Of a stretch of 36,459 bases of DNA, positions 16,846-25,390 are shown one piece after another. The stretch spans positions 1 to 36,459 of the forward strand of contig NZ_JACMYO010000073.1 in assembly GCF_020889685.1 (NCBI RefSeq), in the 5' to 3' direction. The translations under genes were made by a program, and so were the position numbers. The stretch comes from Bradyrhizobium oropedii (GTDB taxonomy: Bacteria > Pseudomonadota > Alphaproteobacteria > Rhizobiales > Xanthobacteraceae). The number at the start of each line of letters is the position of its first letter. The first letter of the stretch is position 1. A model generated the notes under the pieces. That model ran no database searches. It was not told the origin of the DNA and worked only from the letters and a program-made list of their open reading frames with translations.

Positions 16846-17877
16846 CTATTCCTCTTCCTCGCGCTTGCGGATCAGGTCCTTTGCGAGATCGGTGAGCGCG
16901 GGGCGCGGCAGGGCATTGAAGGGAAGCGGGCGGGTGACGTCGATCGCGGCGAGGCCGAGGCGGGCGGTCAAGAGGCCGTTGAGCATGCCTTCGCCGAGGC
17001 GCTGTGACAGTTTCGCCGCGATGCCGTGGCCGAGCATCTGCTGGATCAGGCTGTCGCTTGCGGCCATGCCGCCGGTGATCGCCAGATGCGCGATCACATG
17101 GCGCAGCAGGCGGATCATGCCGAGCGCGCCGGGCCGGCCGCCATAGAGCCGCGCCAGCTGTCGGATCATCCGCAAGCTCGCCACCAACACGAACAGCACG
17201 TCGAACAGCGCGCGCGGGCTGACTGCGGTGACCACCGAGACGCGCTGCGCCGCTGACGACACCAGCCGCCGTGCCTCCTCGTCGAGCGGCGTCATCAGCT
17301 CGCGCTCGGCGAGGCGGATCATGTCGGCGCCGTCGATGATATCATCGGTGTGGCTCTGCAGCGCGCTGCGGGCGCGGGCGAGCTGCGGGGTCCGGTGCGC
17401 GAGCTTGAGCAAATCGGCGACAACAGCCCGGCTCGCGGCGCGGTCGTCGCTGATCAGTACTTCCGCGGCGCGCAAATGCAGCTTCTCGATGGTCGCCAGC
17501 CGCGCCAGGCCGACGAGTTCGCGCATAGTGACGACCGCGAGCGCCACCGTGGCGATGACGGCGAGCGCCAGCCCGAGGAAGCCGAGCCCTTCGTTGCGTG
17601 CGAACAGATCCTCGACCAGATTGAGGACGCCAAGCCCGGTGCCGAGCACCACGAGGCCTGCGACTGCGCTCCAGAACAGCGTGCCCCAGCGAAAGCCGCG
17701 GCGCGCGGGCACCAGCGGTGCATCGACCGGCACAGGGAGCTGCGCGGGCTCTACCTCGGGAACGATCTGGATCGTGCCGTGGGTGAGACGGCTGGCCGCG
17801 TCCGGATCCATCACGACCACGCCGGGATCGTTGAGCTTGAACGTCGCCGGCCGCCGCGGGGGCGTCTTCTCGTTCAT
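16846..17877 (-). CDS. ycjF: YcjF family membrane protein (DUF697, TIGR01620)
   Basis: A 343-residue membrane protein. Residues 1-60 are a Pro-rich cytoplasmic segment. Two adjacent hydrophobic helices follow (FWSAVAGLVVLGTGLGVLNL and LGFLGLALAVIATVALAVVT). The C-terminal half is the DUF697 region (VVTAVSPRALFDVLFVLVAS, GGMAASDSLIQQMLGHGIAA), ending in a charged KREEEE tail. Its ATG overlaps the stop of the upstream ycjX by four bases (ATGA at 17874-17877), so the two are translationally coupled. In E. coli ycjX and ycjF are also paired and linked to the phage-shock/stress regulon; that role is not shown for this organism. Confidence 0.92.
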   Translation of the reverse strand: MNEKTPPRRPATFKLNDPGVVVMDPDAASRLTHGTIQIVPEVEPAQLPVPVDAPLVPARRGFRWGTLFWSAVAGLVVLGTGLGVLNLVEDLFARNEGLGFLGLALAVIATVALAVVTMRELVGLARLATIEKLHLRAAEVLISDDRAASRAVVADLLKLAHRTPQLARARSALQSHTDDIIDGADMIRLAERELMTPLDEEARRLVSSAAQRVSVVTAVSPRALFDVLFVLVASLRMIRQLARLYGGRPGALGMIRLLRHVIAHLAITGGMAASDSLIQQMLGHGIAAKLSQRLGEGMLNGLLTARLGLAAIDVTRPLPFNALPRPALTDLAKDLIRKREEEE

Positions 17878-19337
17878 TGCAGTTTGTCTCCGATCAGGAA
17901 CTGGAGGGCGCGGTCAAGGCGGATGTGAGGCAGCGCCGGCTCCGCATCGCCGTTGTGCTCCAGCTTCGGCGGGCGGAAGCGCAGGAAACGATAGTCGGCG
18001 GCCTCGGCATCCGACCTGGAGAGGCCGCGGAATCCGCCGTTGAACAGCTCCTCCGGATTGTCGGGCAGGTCGCCGGGAAAGGTCGCAACCTCGGTCTCAC
18101 CGTCCAGCATCTCGCCATTGGCGACTTCGCCCGGCGCCGGCGTGCCGAGGATCGACGGCAGCCGGTCGCGCCCGCGCTGAACCTGCGCCTCGCGCGTGGC
18201 GCGCACCGCGGCGAGCGCCACCACGTCGATGTCGGCGCCGGCATATTCGGCGCGCTCGGCGGCTTTCGCCACGATCCGCCGCAGCACGGCCTCGAGCCGG
18301 TCATGGCTCTGGTGGTGCAGATGGTCGGCCTTGGTCGCTGCGAACAGGATGCGGTCGATGCGCGGGCGGAACAGCGCGCTCACGATCGTGCTGCGACCGA
18401 TCCGGAAGCAGTCGAGGATGCCGGCGAGCGCGGCCTCGAGGTCGTGCAGCGCCTCGGGGCCGGCATTGAATGCGGCAAGCGCATCGGCGAGCACGATCTG
18501 GCGATCGAGCCGCGCGAAGTGATCGCGGAAGAACGGCCGCACCACGACGTCCTTGTAGGACTCGTAACGCCGCCGCATCATCGCCCACAGCGAGCCGTCG
18601 GGCGCGCTCTCGTCCACGGGCACGTCGAGCGGCGCAAAGGTCAGCGCCGGCGTGTCGGCGAGGTTGCCCGGCATCAGGAAACGGCCGGGCGGTAACAGGC
18701 TCATCGCGAAACGTTCGTCGCGGCAGGCGCGCAGATAATCGGTGAACAGTCTTGCTGCGGTGAGCGCAGCCTGCTCGTCCGCTTTGGCCTCGGGCTTCAG
18801 CGTCGTGAGATGTGCGTGCCAGGGCGCCGCGAGTTTTGCGCGCAGCGGCTCGCGCGACAGCGCAAGGCTGTCCGCCGACCATTGCTCGTAGCTCTTGTTC
18901 AGCAGCGGCAGGTCGAGCAGCCACTCGCCGGGATAGTCGACGATGTCGAGGGTGAGCTTGCGGTCTGCGCCATTTTGCCGCTGATACTCGATCACCAGCC
19001 GGAGCTCGGAGATGTCGGTGGTCGAGCTCGGCCAGCGCCGCTCCTCGACCAATGTACGGACATGGTTCTCATAGGCGAAGCGCGGCACCGCATCGTCGGG
19101 CTGCGGGGCGAGATAGGCGCGAGCGATCCGCCCCGATGCATAGGCCTCGAACACCGGGAAGCGGCCGCCGCGGGTCAGGCCATGCACCAGCGCGGTGATG
19201 AACACGGTCTTGCCGGCGCGCGACAGGCCGGTGACGCCGAGCCGCACCGTCGGGTTGAAGAAACCCTCGCTATAGTCGAGCAGCGCCCGCGCCGAGAGAC
19301 GCGCTTCCTCGACGATATCTCGAAACCTGGGGGGCAT
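17874..19337 (-). CDS. ycjX: YcjX family P-loop NTPase
   Basis: A 487-residue protein of the YcjX family, a GTPase-like P-loop protein. The Walker A motif is GLSRAGKT (residues 37-44) and the switch-type DYPGEW follows at 134-139. A nucleotide-specificity motif may be FAATKADHLHHQS near residue 335. The C-terminal part has the family-like FPGDLPDNPEELFNGGFRG and FLRFRPPKLE. The ATG at 19337 has no good SD. It is the first gene of the ycjX-ycjF pair, with a 4-base overlap, and diverges from the hemolysin III gene. Function in the family is poorly known; envelope-stress roles are inferred from enterobacteria. Confidence 0.93.
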   Translation of the reverse strand: MPPRFRDIVEEARLSARALLDYSEGFFNPTVRLGVTGLSRAGKTVFITALVHGLTRGGRFPVFEAYASGRIARAYLAPQPDDAVPRFAYENHVRTLVEERRWPSSTTDISELRLVIEYQRQNGADRKLTLDIVDYPGEWLLDLPLLNKSYEQWSADSLALSREPLRAKLAAPWHAHLTTLKPEAKADEQAALTAARLFTDYLRACRDERFAMSLLPPGRFLMPGNLADTPALTFAPLDVPVDESAPDGSLWAMMRRRYESYKDVVVRPFFRDHFARLDRQIVLADALAAFNAGPEALHDLEAALAGILDCFRIGRSTIVSALFRPRIDRILFAATKADHLHHQSHDRLEAVLRRIVAKAAERAEYAGADIDVVALAAVRATREAQVQRGRDRLPSILGTPAPGEVANGEMLDGETEVATFPGDLPDNPEELFNGGFRGLSRSDAEAADYRFLRFRPPKLEHNGDAEPALPHIRLDRALQFLIGDKLQ

Positions 19338-19510
19338 GGAGGGTTAAGGAAAGACCCGGCAGGAGGGACCAAAATGGGCGGGCGATCACCCGCAAGGTGG
19401 CGATTATCGGGCCAAAATCAAGCTTCACATTTCCGGCGCCTTTGCAGGCGAGGGATTGCAAGGGAATTGCCCGCGCGACCTATCGTCCATCGGCCCACAG
19501 GAAAGCCTGC

Positions 19511-20206
19511 ATGACGGTCTTCCGCCTGAAGCAACTTGCCTCGACCTCGATCCACGCGGCCGGCGCCGCGTTGTGGAACTACGACCGCGCCGAGCTGATC
19601 GCCGACGGCGTCGTCCATCTCGTAGGCGTCGCTTTCGGGCTGATTGCCGCCACCGCGCTGATCGTGCTGACCACAGTCTATGCCGGCCCGTTCGATGTTG
19701 CCGTGGTGTCGGTCTATGTCGCGGGCCTGCTCGCGATGCTGATGCTGTCGGCGACCTATAACCTCTGGCCGGTGTCGCGTGCTAAATGGATCCTGCGGCG
19801 TTTCGATCACTCCGCGATCTATCTGTTGATTGCCGCGACCTATACGCCGTTCATCGTGGAACTGAAGGACAGCTATTTCGCGATCGCGCTGCTGGTCGGC
19901 GTGTGGTGCGTGGCGATCGTCGGGATCTGGCTGAAGCTCGCCTATCCCGGCCGCTTCGACCGGCTGTCGGTCGGGCTTTATCTCGCGATGGGCTGGAGCG
20001 GCGTCATGCTCTACGACCGCGTCGTCAAGGCGCTGCCGGCGATGGCGCTCGGCTTCGTGCTGGCGGGCGGCATCCTCTACAGCCTGGGCGTGATCTTCCA
20101 CTCCTGGCGGCGGCTGCGCTTCCAGAACGCGATCTGGCACTGCTTCGTGCTGCTCGGGGCCGCCTGCCACTATACGGCGGTGTTCGACGTCGTGCTGGCG
20201 AGCTGA
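19511..20206 (+). CDS. Hemolysin III / PAQR family membrane protein
   Basis: A 231-residue protein with seven hydrophobic segments, the usual size for the bacterial hemolysin III family. Family marks are ELIADGVVHLVGVAFGL at the start, LMLSATYNLW, FDHSAIYLLIAATYTP and the closing HCFVLLGAACHYTAVF. The paired His residues and the Ser/Asp ahead resemble the zinc site of PAQR receptors. Despite the family name, bacterial members are not established toxins. The ATG at 19511 has AGGAAAG upstream and opens just ahead of the first family motif; the longer frame to 19397 adds only unrelated residues. It is a single gene. Confidence 0.9.
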   Translation: MTVFRLKQLASTSIHAAGAALWNYDRAELIADGVVHLVGVAFGLIAATALIVLTTVYAGPFDVAVVSVYVAGLLAMLMLSATYNLWPVSRAKWILRRFDHSAIYLLIAATYTPFIVELKDSYFAIALLVGVWCVAIVGIWLKLAYPGRFDRLSVGLYLAMGWSGVMLYDRVVKALPAMALGFVLAGGILYSLGVIFHSWRRLRFQNAIWHCFVLLGAACHYTAVFDVVLAS

Positions 20207-20268
20207 AGTTCTCGCCATCCGCAGCGGATGGGCTATCATGTTCTCGATGGGCCCATTCAACCCTCTGA

Positions 20269-20370
20269 CCGTCATCCTGAGGAGCGCGTAGCGCGTCTCG
20301 AAGGATGCACGGCCAGGCTGGTGGCCGTCGACCCTTCGAGACGCCGCTACGCGGCTCCTCAGGGTGACGG
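20269..20370. repeat. Palindromic intergenic repeat (GTCATCCTGAGG family)
   Basis: The left arm CCGTCATCCTGAGGAGCGCG runs through GTCTCGAAGGATG. The right arm CCTTCGAGACGCCGCTACGC ends CTCCTCAGGGTGACGG. The arms are inverse over about 35 bases. A second, diverged copy lies at 25544-25672. Confidence 0.8.
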
Positions 20371-20431
20371 GAAGCGCAGGGGTGGGTGAGCAAATCGACA
20401 GTGTGCAAGCAAAGATATCGGGAGGATGGCC

Positions 20432-21226
20432 ATGCAGGTGGCAGGTAAAGTGGTGGTGGTCACCGGCGGTGGCAATGGCATCGGCAAGGCGCTGTGCGAG
20501 GCGTTCCACGCCGCCGGCGCATCCAAGGTCGTGGTGGTCGATCTCGATCATGCGGCGGCCGAGAAGGTCGCGGCCTCGGTCGGCGGCGCCGCGTTCAAAT
20601 GCGATGTCGGTCAGGAGAAGAACATCCTGCACGTGATCGAGGAGACCGAGCGCATGTTCGGCCCGATCGCGCTGTTCTGCTCCAATGCCGGCATCGGCGG
20701 CGGCTTCGATCCGCTGTCGAAAAATGCCGGCGGCACCTCGGACGAGCCGTGGTCGCGGAGCTGGGCCATTCATGTGATGGCGCATGTCTATGCGGCGCGG
20801 CATCTGGTGCCGCGCATGAAGGCGCGCGGCGAGGGCTATTTCCTCAATACGATCTCGGCCGCGGGCCTGCTGTCGCAGGTCGGCAGTCCCGCTTACTCCA
20901 CCACCAAGCATGCCGCGGTCGGCTTTGCCGAGAACCTCGCGATCTCGCACCGCGCCGACAACATCAAGGTCTCGATCCTCTGTCCGCAGGGGGTCGACAC
21001 CAACATGCTGCGCTCGATCCCGAAGGGCCCGCAATCCGGCGACGGCGATCTGACCGCGGGGCAGGTCGCGCAGGATGCACTCAAGGGCATCGAGCAGGAG
21101 ACCTTCCTGATCCTGCCGCATCCGCAGGTGCTCGGCTACATGCGCAAGAAGACCGAGAACTACGACCGCTGGATCGGCGGCATGGCCAAGATTCAGGCCA
21201 AGATGCGGGAAGCGCAGGGGAAGTAA
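20432..21226 (+). CDS. Short-chain dehydrogenase/reductase
   Basis: A 264-residue classical SDR. The cofactor motif is TGGGNGIG (residues 11-18). Asp37 of VVVVDLD suggests NAD(H) rather than NADP(H). NAG is at 85-87, and the catalytic Ser142, Tyr155 and Lys159 are in place (TISAAG, YSTTK). The ATG at 20432 is chosen over 20426 because the GGGAGG then lies at a proper 6-base distance; it would abut the other. Substrate cannot be read from the sequence. It is flanked by repeats on both sides and seems to be transcribed alone. Confidence 0.93.
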   Translation: MQVAGKVVVVTGGGNGIGKALCEAFHAAGASKVVVVDLDHAAAEKVAASVGGAAFKCDVGQEKNILHVIEETERMFGPIALFCSNAGIGGGFDPLSKNAGGTSDEPWSRSWAIHVMAHVYAARHLVPRMKARGEGYFLNTISAAGLLSQVGSPAYSTTKHAAVGFAENLAISHRADNIKVSILCPQGVDTNMLRSIPKGPQSGDGDLTAGQVAQDALKGIEQETFLILPHPQVLGYMRKKTENYDRWIGGMAKIQAKMREAQGK

Positions 21227-21275
21227 CCGAAGGTCATTGCGGGGCGCGAAGCGAACCCGGAATCTTGGGATCCGT

Positions 21276-21356
21276 AGCCCGGATGGAGCGCAGCGTGATC
21301 CGGGTCGAGCGTGCACGCGTGAATCCCGGATTTCGCTCCGCTTCATCCGGGCTACG
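21276..21356. repeat. Palindromic intergenic repeat (GTAGCCCGGATGGAGCG family)
   Basis: GTAGCCCGGATGGAGCGCAG on the left is the inverse of CGCTTCATCCGGGCTACGAA on the right, with an inner dyad around ATCCGGG and CCCGGAT. It is a further repeat family, seen once in this window. Confidence 0.78.
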
Positions 21357-21392
21357 AAACTTCCGCCGGTGTCATCCTCACGTGAGGTGGCT

Positions 21393-22013
21393 TCAGTCCC
21401 TCGCGAGTTGCGCAATCTTGTCGCGCAGATACGCGTCCATCAAATCGGGCGCGGAGGCGCCGAACATCCTGATGCGGCCGGTATGCAGCAACAGCAGCAG
21501 GCCGGTTGCGTGGGCGAAGCAGTCCACCATCACCATATTCGCCTTCGGCCTGGACGCGCCGAGCGCTTCGGCGGCCTCGGCGATCGGATGCAGCGCCGCC
21601 TCCAGCGCAGCGTTCAGCGCGTGGTCGCGGTCATGGCCGAGCCCGGCCGGCTTCATGCCGCCGCGGAATAGATAGAAGCCGAGATCGAGATCGCGCGGGT
21701 TCTCCGCGTAGTAGCGGAAGAAGCCCATGCCGGCCGCGTGCAGCATCTGTTTGGCGCCGCGTGTCGTCGCAACCGCGGCGCCGACGGCTTCGCCGAGCGA
21801 GGCCAGCGATTGCCGCAGCACCTCGGCATAGATCGCCTCCTTTGAATCGAAATGGAAATACAGCGCCGCCGGCGTGTAGCCGGCCCGCGTCGCGATCGCG
21901 CGCAGGCTCGCGCCCTCGAGGCCTTCTTCTGCGAACACGCTGCGCGCCGCATCGAGGATCAGCTCCCGCTTGTGGCGGCTGACCGCTTGCTTCCTGCTCT
22001 CGCGCATCTGCAT
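21393..22013 (-). CDS. TetR family regulator
   Basis: A 206-residue TetR-type protein. The N-terminal helix-turn-helix is complete (ILDAARSVFAEEGLEGASLR, TRAGYTPAALYFHFDSKEAI). The C-terminal part is an all-helical ligand domain (GMGFFRYYAENPRDLDLGFY), with hydrophobic helices that probably bind a small ligand. It diverges from the AbfD-like gene across 83 bases that hold a tandem operator, so it most likely represses that gene and itself. The ligand is unknown; an acyl-CoA or aromatic acid would fit the neighbours. Confidence 0.93.
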   Translation of the reverse strand: MQMRESRKQAVSRHKRELILDAARSVFAEEGLEGASLRAIATRAGYTPAALYFHFDSKEAIYAEVLRQSLASLGEAVGAAVATTRGAKQMLHAAGMGFFRYYAENPRDLDLGFYLFRGGMKPAGLGHDRDHALNAALEAALHPIAEAAEALGASRPKANMVMVDCFAHATGLLLLLHTGRIRMFGASAPDLMDAYLRDKIAQLARD

Positions 22014-22041
22014 CGGGCCGAATCCGTTCTTGACTCGATTC

Positions 22042-22072
22042 TAACAGTGTTCAATAATTTAACAGTGTTCAA
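22042..22072. promoter_or_regulatory. Tandem operator, two 13-base repeats at 18-base period
   Basis: TAACAGTGTTCAA occurs exactly twice, at 22042-22054 and 22060-22072. Each copy contains the 9-base palindrome AACA-G-TGTT, extended with TT on one side and AA on the other. The pair sits in the short gap between the divergent TetR gene and the AbfD-like gene, so it is the natural TetR site. Confidence 0.75.
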
Positions 22073-22096
22073 ACAAATGAGCAAGGGAGAAGCGCC

Positions 22097-23641
22097 ATGC
22101 TGATGACGGCCGCGGACTACCGGGAATCCCTGCGCCGCTACAAGCCGCGGGTGTTCGTCAACGGCGAGGCGGTGGCGAGCGTCGCGGAAGAGCCGTTGCT
22201 GGCGCCGGGCGTTGCCGGTGTCGGCGTGACCTACGATTTCGCGCATCGCGCCGAGCACGCGCCGATCATGACGGCGCGGCAGGCGACCTCGGGCAAGACC
22301 GTCAACCGCATGCTCCACATCAATGAGAGCTCGCAGGACCTGCTCTACAAGCTCGAGGCGGTGCGGCTGGTGTGCCGGACATCGGGCTGTGCCCAGCGCT
22401 ATCTCACCCATGACGCGCTCAATGGGCTCTATCAGTCAACGAAACTGACCGACGACCGTCACGGCACGGATTATAGCCAGCGCTTCCTCAACTACCTTCA
22501 TGAGGTGCAGGACCAGGACCTGACGCTCGGCGTCGCCATGACCGATGCCAAGGGCGACCGCTCCAAGCGCCCGGGCCTGCAGGCCAATCCGGACGTCTAT
22601 GTGCACATCAAGGAGCGCCGCGCCGACGGCATCGTGATCCGCGGTACCAAGGCGATCGTCACCGGCGCGCCCTACATGCACGAATTCCTGGTGATGCCGT
22701 GCCGCACCCATGTGCCCGATGACAAGGATTTTGCGATCTGTTGCGCCGTGCCGATCGACGCGCCCGGCGTCACCATCGTTGCGCGGCCGGCCGGTCGGCC
22801 CGGTGACGCGGCGGCGAAATTCTCGGCGAAGTACGGCCAGTCGGTCGGCGTCGTGATCTTCGACGACGTGTTCGTGCCGCATGACCGTGTGTTCCTCGCC
22901 GGCGAGACCGAGGAGGGCGGCTTCCTCACCACGTCTTACGCCACGCATCACCGGCATTCCTGCATCGGTGCGCGCGCCGGTTTCGGTGACCTCCTGATCG
23001 GCGCCGGTGCCCTGATGATCGAGGCCAACGGGCTCGATGCCGAGAAGCACGCCCATATCCGCGAGGCGATGGTCGAGCTGATCACCATCACCGAGAGCTT
23101 TTATGCCTGCGGCGTCGCGTCGTCGGTCTATTGCACCAGGGATCCGGCGGGATCGGTGATGCCGGACGCGGTGTTCTCGAACATCGGCAAGCTGCTGCTC
23201 GCGACCAAGATCTACGACATGCACCGTGTCGCACATTACGTCTCCGGCGGCTTGATCGTGGCGCTGCCGGGTCCCGACGAGGACCACAATCCCGAGACGC
23301 GCGCTTCGCTCGCCGCCGTGATGGGCGGGCGTCCGGATATTCCGGCCGAGCAGCGCGCCGAGGTGGCGCGGTTGATCGAGGACCTCACCGTCTCGCACGA
23401 AGCCGGCTGGTACTCGGTAATCTCGCTGCATGGCGGCGGCTCGCCGGAGGCGATGAAACGCGAGATCTGGCGCAACTATCCTGTGATGGAGAAGGCCGAG
23501 CTGGTCGAGAACCTGCTCGGCCGCGGCCTCGTCGACGAGGGGCAGCGGGTGTCGAAGCAACCCGGCCGCTGCTGCGCCACCGGCTGCGAGGTGCCGACGC
23601 CGTCGGCGGTGGCGTTGGAGCAGCAACACGCACTTTCGTAG
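22097..23641 (+). CDS. 4-hydroxybutyryl-CoA dehydratase/HpaB-fold enzyme (AbfD-like)
   Basis: A 514-residue flavoprotein of the HpaB/AbfD superfamily (acyl-CoA dehydrogenase fold), which includes 4-hydroxyphenylacetate 3-monooxygenase and 4-hydroxybutyryl-CoA dehydratase. From memory it aligns well with AbfD of Clostridium aminobutyricum: the start MLMTAADYRESL, the block GDRSKRPGLQANPD, and GFGDLLIGAGAL. Of the four [4Fe-4S] ligands there (Cys99, Cys103, His292, Cys299), the aligned residues here are Cys98, Tyr102, His285 and Ala292. The cluster may therefore be absent, and the protein may act as a flavin monooxygenase instead. A strong AAGGGAGA precedes the ATG at 22097. TetR control is likely. 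The substrate is not known; the benzoylformate decarboxylase nearby is convergent. Confidence 0.82.
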   Translation: MLMTAADYRESLRRYKPRVFVNGEAVASVAEEPLLAPGVAGVGVTYDFAHRAEHAPIMTARQATSGKTVNRMLHINESSQDLLYKLEAVRLVCRTSGCAQRYLTHDALNGLYQSTKLTDDRHGTDYSQRFLNYLHEVQDQDLTLGVAMTDAKGDRSKRPGLQANPDVYVHIKERRADGIVIRGTKAIVTGAPYMHEFLVMPCRTHVPDDKDFAICCAVPIDAPGVTIVARPAGRPGDAAAKFSAKYGQSVGVVIFDDVFVPHDRVFLAGETEEGGFLTTSYATHHRHSCIGARAGFGDLLIGAGALMIEANGLDAEKHAHIREAMVELITITESFYACGVASSVYCTRDPAGSVMPDAVFSNIGKLLLATKIYDMHRVAHYVSGGLIVALPGPDEDHNPETRASLAAVMGGRPDIPAEQRAEVARLIEDLTVSHEAGWYSVISLHGGGSPEAMKREIWRNYPVMEKAELVENLLGRGLVDEGQRVSKQPGRCCATGCEVPTPSAVALEQQHALS

Positions 23642-23661
23642 CAAAGGTTGAATCCATCCGG

Positions 23662-23749
23662 CCGTCATTGCGAGGAGCGATAGCGACGAAGCAATCCATT
23701 TCTCCGCTTGCGGGAAGATGGATTGCTTCGCTTCGCTCGCAATGACGTC
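23662..23749. repeat. Palindromic intergenic repeat (CATTGCGAGG...GCAATCCA family)
   Basis: CCGTCATTGCGAGGAGCGAT on the left ends in GCAATCCAT. The right arm ATGGATTGCTTCGCTTCGCT ends GCTCGCAATGACG. It is inverse over about 30 bases with a short spacer, lies between two convergent genes, and belongs to the same family as 3732-3812 and 36216-36334. Confidence 0.85.
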
Positions 23750-23761
23750 GCGAGATTGCCT

Positions 23762-25390
23762 TCAGCTCTTCTGCGTGTAGAGCAGCGGCACCGCGGAATC
23801 GACCATCACCTCGATCAGGCTGGTGCCCTGATGCGACAGGGCGCGCTGGTAGGCGCCCGGAAGCTCGGCCGATTTCGTCACCCGCACTGCGTCGCAGCCC
23901 ATGCCTTCGGCGAGCTTGACGAAATCGAGGCCGGGCAAATCGAGGCCGGGCACGTTGCGTACCTGCATCACCTGGCTGAACGAACGCATCGCGCCGTAGC
24001 CGGAATTGTTCATCACGACGACCGTCAGCGGCAGCTTGCGTTGCGCGGCGGTCCACAGCGCCTGGATCGAATACATCGCCGAGCCGTCGCCGATCAGGCA
24101 GACCGTGCGTCCCTCGTGGCGGCCGAGCGCCATGCCGACCGCGGCCGGCAGGCTGTAGCCGAGGCCGCCGCTCGCCATGGTGTAGAAACTGTCCTGGCCA
24201 CGCATCGGCATCGCCTTCTGCATCAGCGGGCGATGCGACGGCACTTCCTCGACCAGCGCATCATGCGGTCCCATCGCGGCCGAGAGCGCGTGCAGCGCGT
24301 ATTCGGCTGGGATCGGATCGCCGGCCGCCGGCGCCGCCGGCAGGATGCGGCCCGCGGGTGCGGTGCGTCTGGTCTCGGGCAGCAGCTCGAGCAACGCCGA
24401 CAGCGCCGGCTTCATCGTCGCGATGATGCTGTGGCCGGTCGGCGTCATCGCGGCGGCGTCGGGATCGTCGGTGATCTGGAAGATCGGGGTCGCGCCGTCG
24501 AAGATTGCGGCATGGCCCTCGACATGGAAGGTGAAGACCGGCGCGCCGACCACGACGACAAGGTCGTGTTCGCGCAGCGCATCGGAGAGCTGGCCCGGCG
24601 CGGCATGCAGGAAGCCGGCGAATTGCGGATGCCGCTCGGGGAACGAGCAGCGCGCCGAGAACGGGCTGGCCCAGACCGCGGCCTTGGTCTTCTCGGCGAC
24701 CTTTACGATGAGATCGACCGCCTCGGCACGATCGACGGCGGGGCCGACGATGAGGGCAGGGTGTTTGGCCTCGCCGAGCGCGGCCGCCAGCGCTTGCATC
24801 GCGGCCGCATCAGGGCCGATTTCGCGGCTGACCTGGCGCGCATCGAGCGGCTGCGTCGCATGCGCCCAGTCGTCGATCGGCACCGAGACGAAGGTCGGCC
24901 CGCACGGCGGCTGCATCGCGACGTAATAGGCGCGTGCGATCGCGGCCGGCACGTCCTCGGCGCGCGCCGGCTCGACCGCAAATTTCACGTAAGGCCGGGG
25001 AAATTCCGAGGCGCGCTCGGCATAGAGGAAGGCCTGCAGTGGCATGATCGAGCGCGCTTGCTGGCCCGCGGTGATCACCATCGGGGTCTGGTTGCGATAG
25101 GCGTTGTAGATGTTGCCGAGCGCATTGCCGACGCCGGCCGCCGAATGCAGGTTGACGAAGGCGGCGTTGCGCGTCGCCAGCGCATAACCGTCGGCCATGC
25201 CGACGACGGAGGCCTCCTGCAGGCCGAGCACGTAATCGATGTCCTCGGGCCAGTCGCTCAGGAACGGCAGCTCGGTCGAGCCGGGATTGCCGAACACCTT
25301 CTTGATGCCCCATGCGCGCAGCAGGCCGAAGGTGGCGTCCTTGACGGTGACGGTCTTGCCTTTGCTGGCGGCGGGTTTGCGCGACGACAT
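23762..25390 (-). CDS. mdlC: Benzoylformate decarboxylase-type ThDP enzyme
   Basis: A 542-residue thiamine-diphosphate enzyme. Ser38 (FGNPGSTELPFL), Glu59 (LQEASVVG) and His82 (NLHSAAG) have the same mutual spacing as Ser26, Glu47 and His70 of benzoylformate decarboxylase. A further His289 in VFTFHVEG fits His281. The ThDP motif GDGSAMYSIQALW...NNSGYG is in the C-terminal part. The enzyme splits phenylglyoxylate or a similar 2-oxo acid to an aldehyde and CO2; other aromatic or branched 2-oxo acids are possible. GGGAG precedes the ATG at 25390. There are no other mandelate genes in view, so the physiological substrate is open. Confidence 0.9.
   Translation of the reverse strand: MSSRKPAASKGKTVTVKDATFGLLRAWGIKKVFGNPGSTELPFLSDWPEDIDYVLGLQEASVVGMADGYALATRNAAFVNLHSAAGVGNALGNIYNAYRNQTPMVITAGQQARSIMPLQAFLYAERASEFPRPYVKFAVEPARAEDVPAAIARAYYVAMQPPCGPTFVSVPIDDWAHATQPLDARQVSREIGPDAAAMQALAAALGEAKHPALIVGPAVDRAEAVDLIVKVAEKTKAAVWASPFSARCSFPERHPQFAGFLHAAPGQLSDALREHDLVVVVGAPVFTFHVEGHAAIFDGATPIFQITDDPDAAAMTPTGHSIIATMKPALSALLELLPETRRTAPAGRILPAAPAAGDPIPAEYALHALSAAMGPHDALVEEVPSHRPLMQKAMPMRGQDSFYTMASGGLGYSLPAAVGMALGRHEGRTVCLIGDGSAMYSIQALWTAAQRKLPLTVVVMNNSGYGAMRSFSQVMQVRNVPGLDLPGLDFVKLAEGMGCDAVRVTKSAELPGAYQRALSHQGTSLIEVMVDSAVPLLYTQKS

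Noticed and set aside
20269..20370. Long inverted repeat as insertion-sequence ends
   Set aside because: There is no transposase between or near the arms and no target duplication is evident; it matches an intergenic repeat family with another copy in the window.
19418..21415. 665-residue minus-strand frame across the PAQR and SDR genes
   Set aside because: It runs through two convincing genes and two repeats on the other strand, so it cannot be a single protein of one family; composition is that of a shadow frame.
22436..23668. 410-residue minus-strand frame opposite the AbfD-like gene
   Set aside because: Antisense to a well-supported enzyme, biased composition, no recognisable family.
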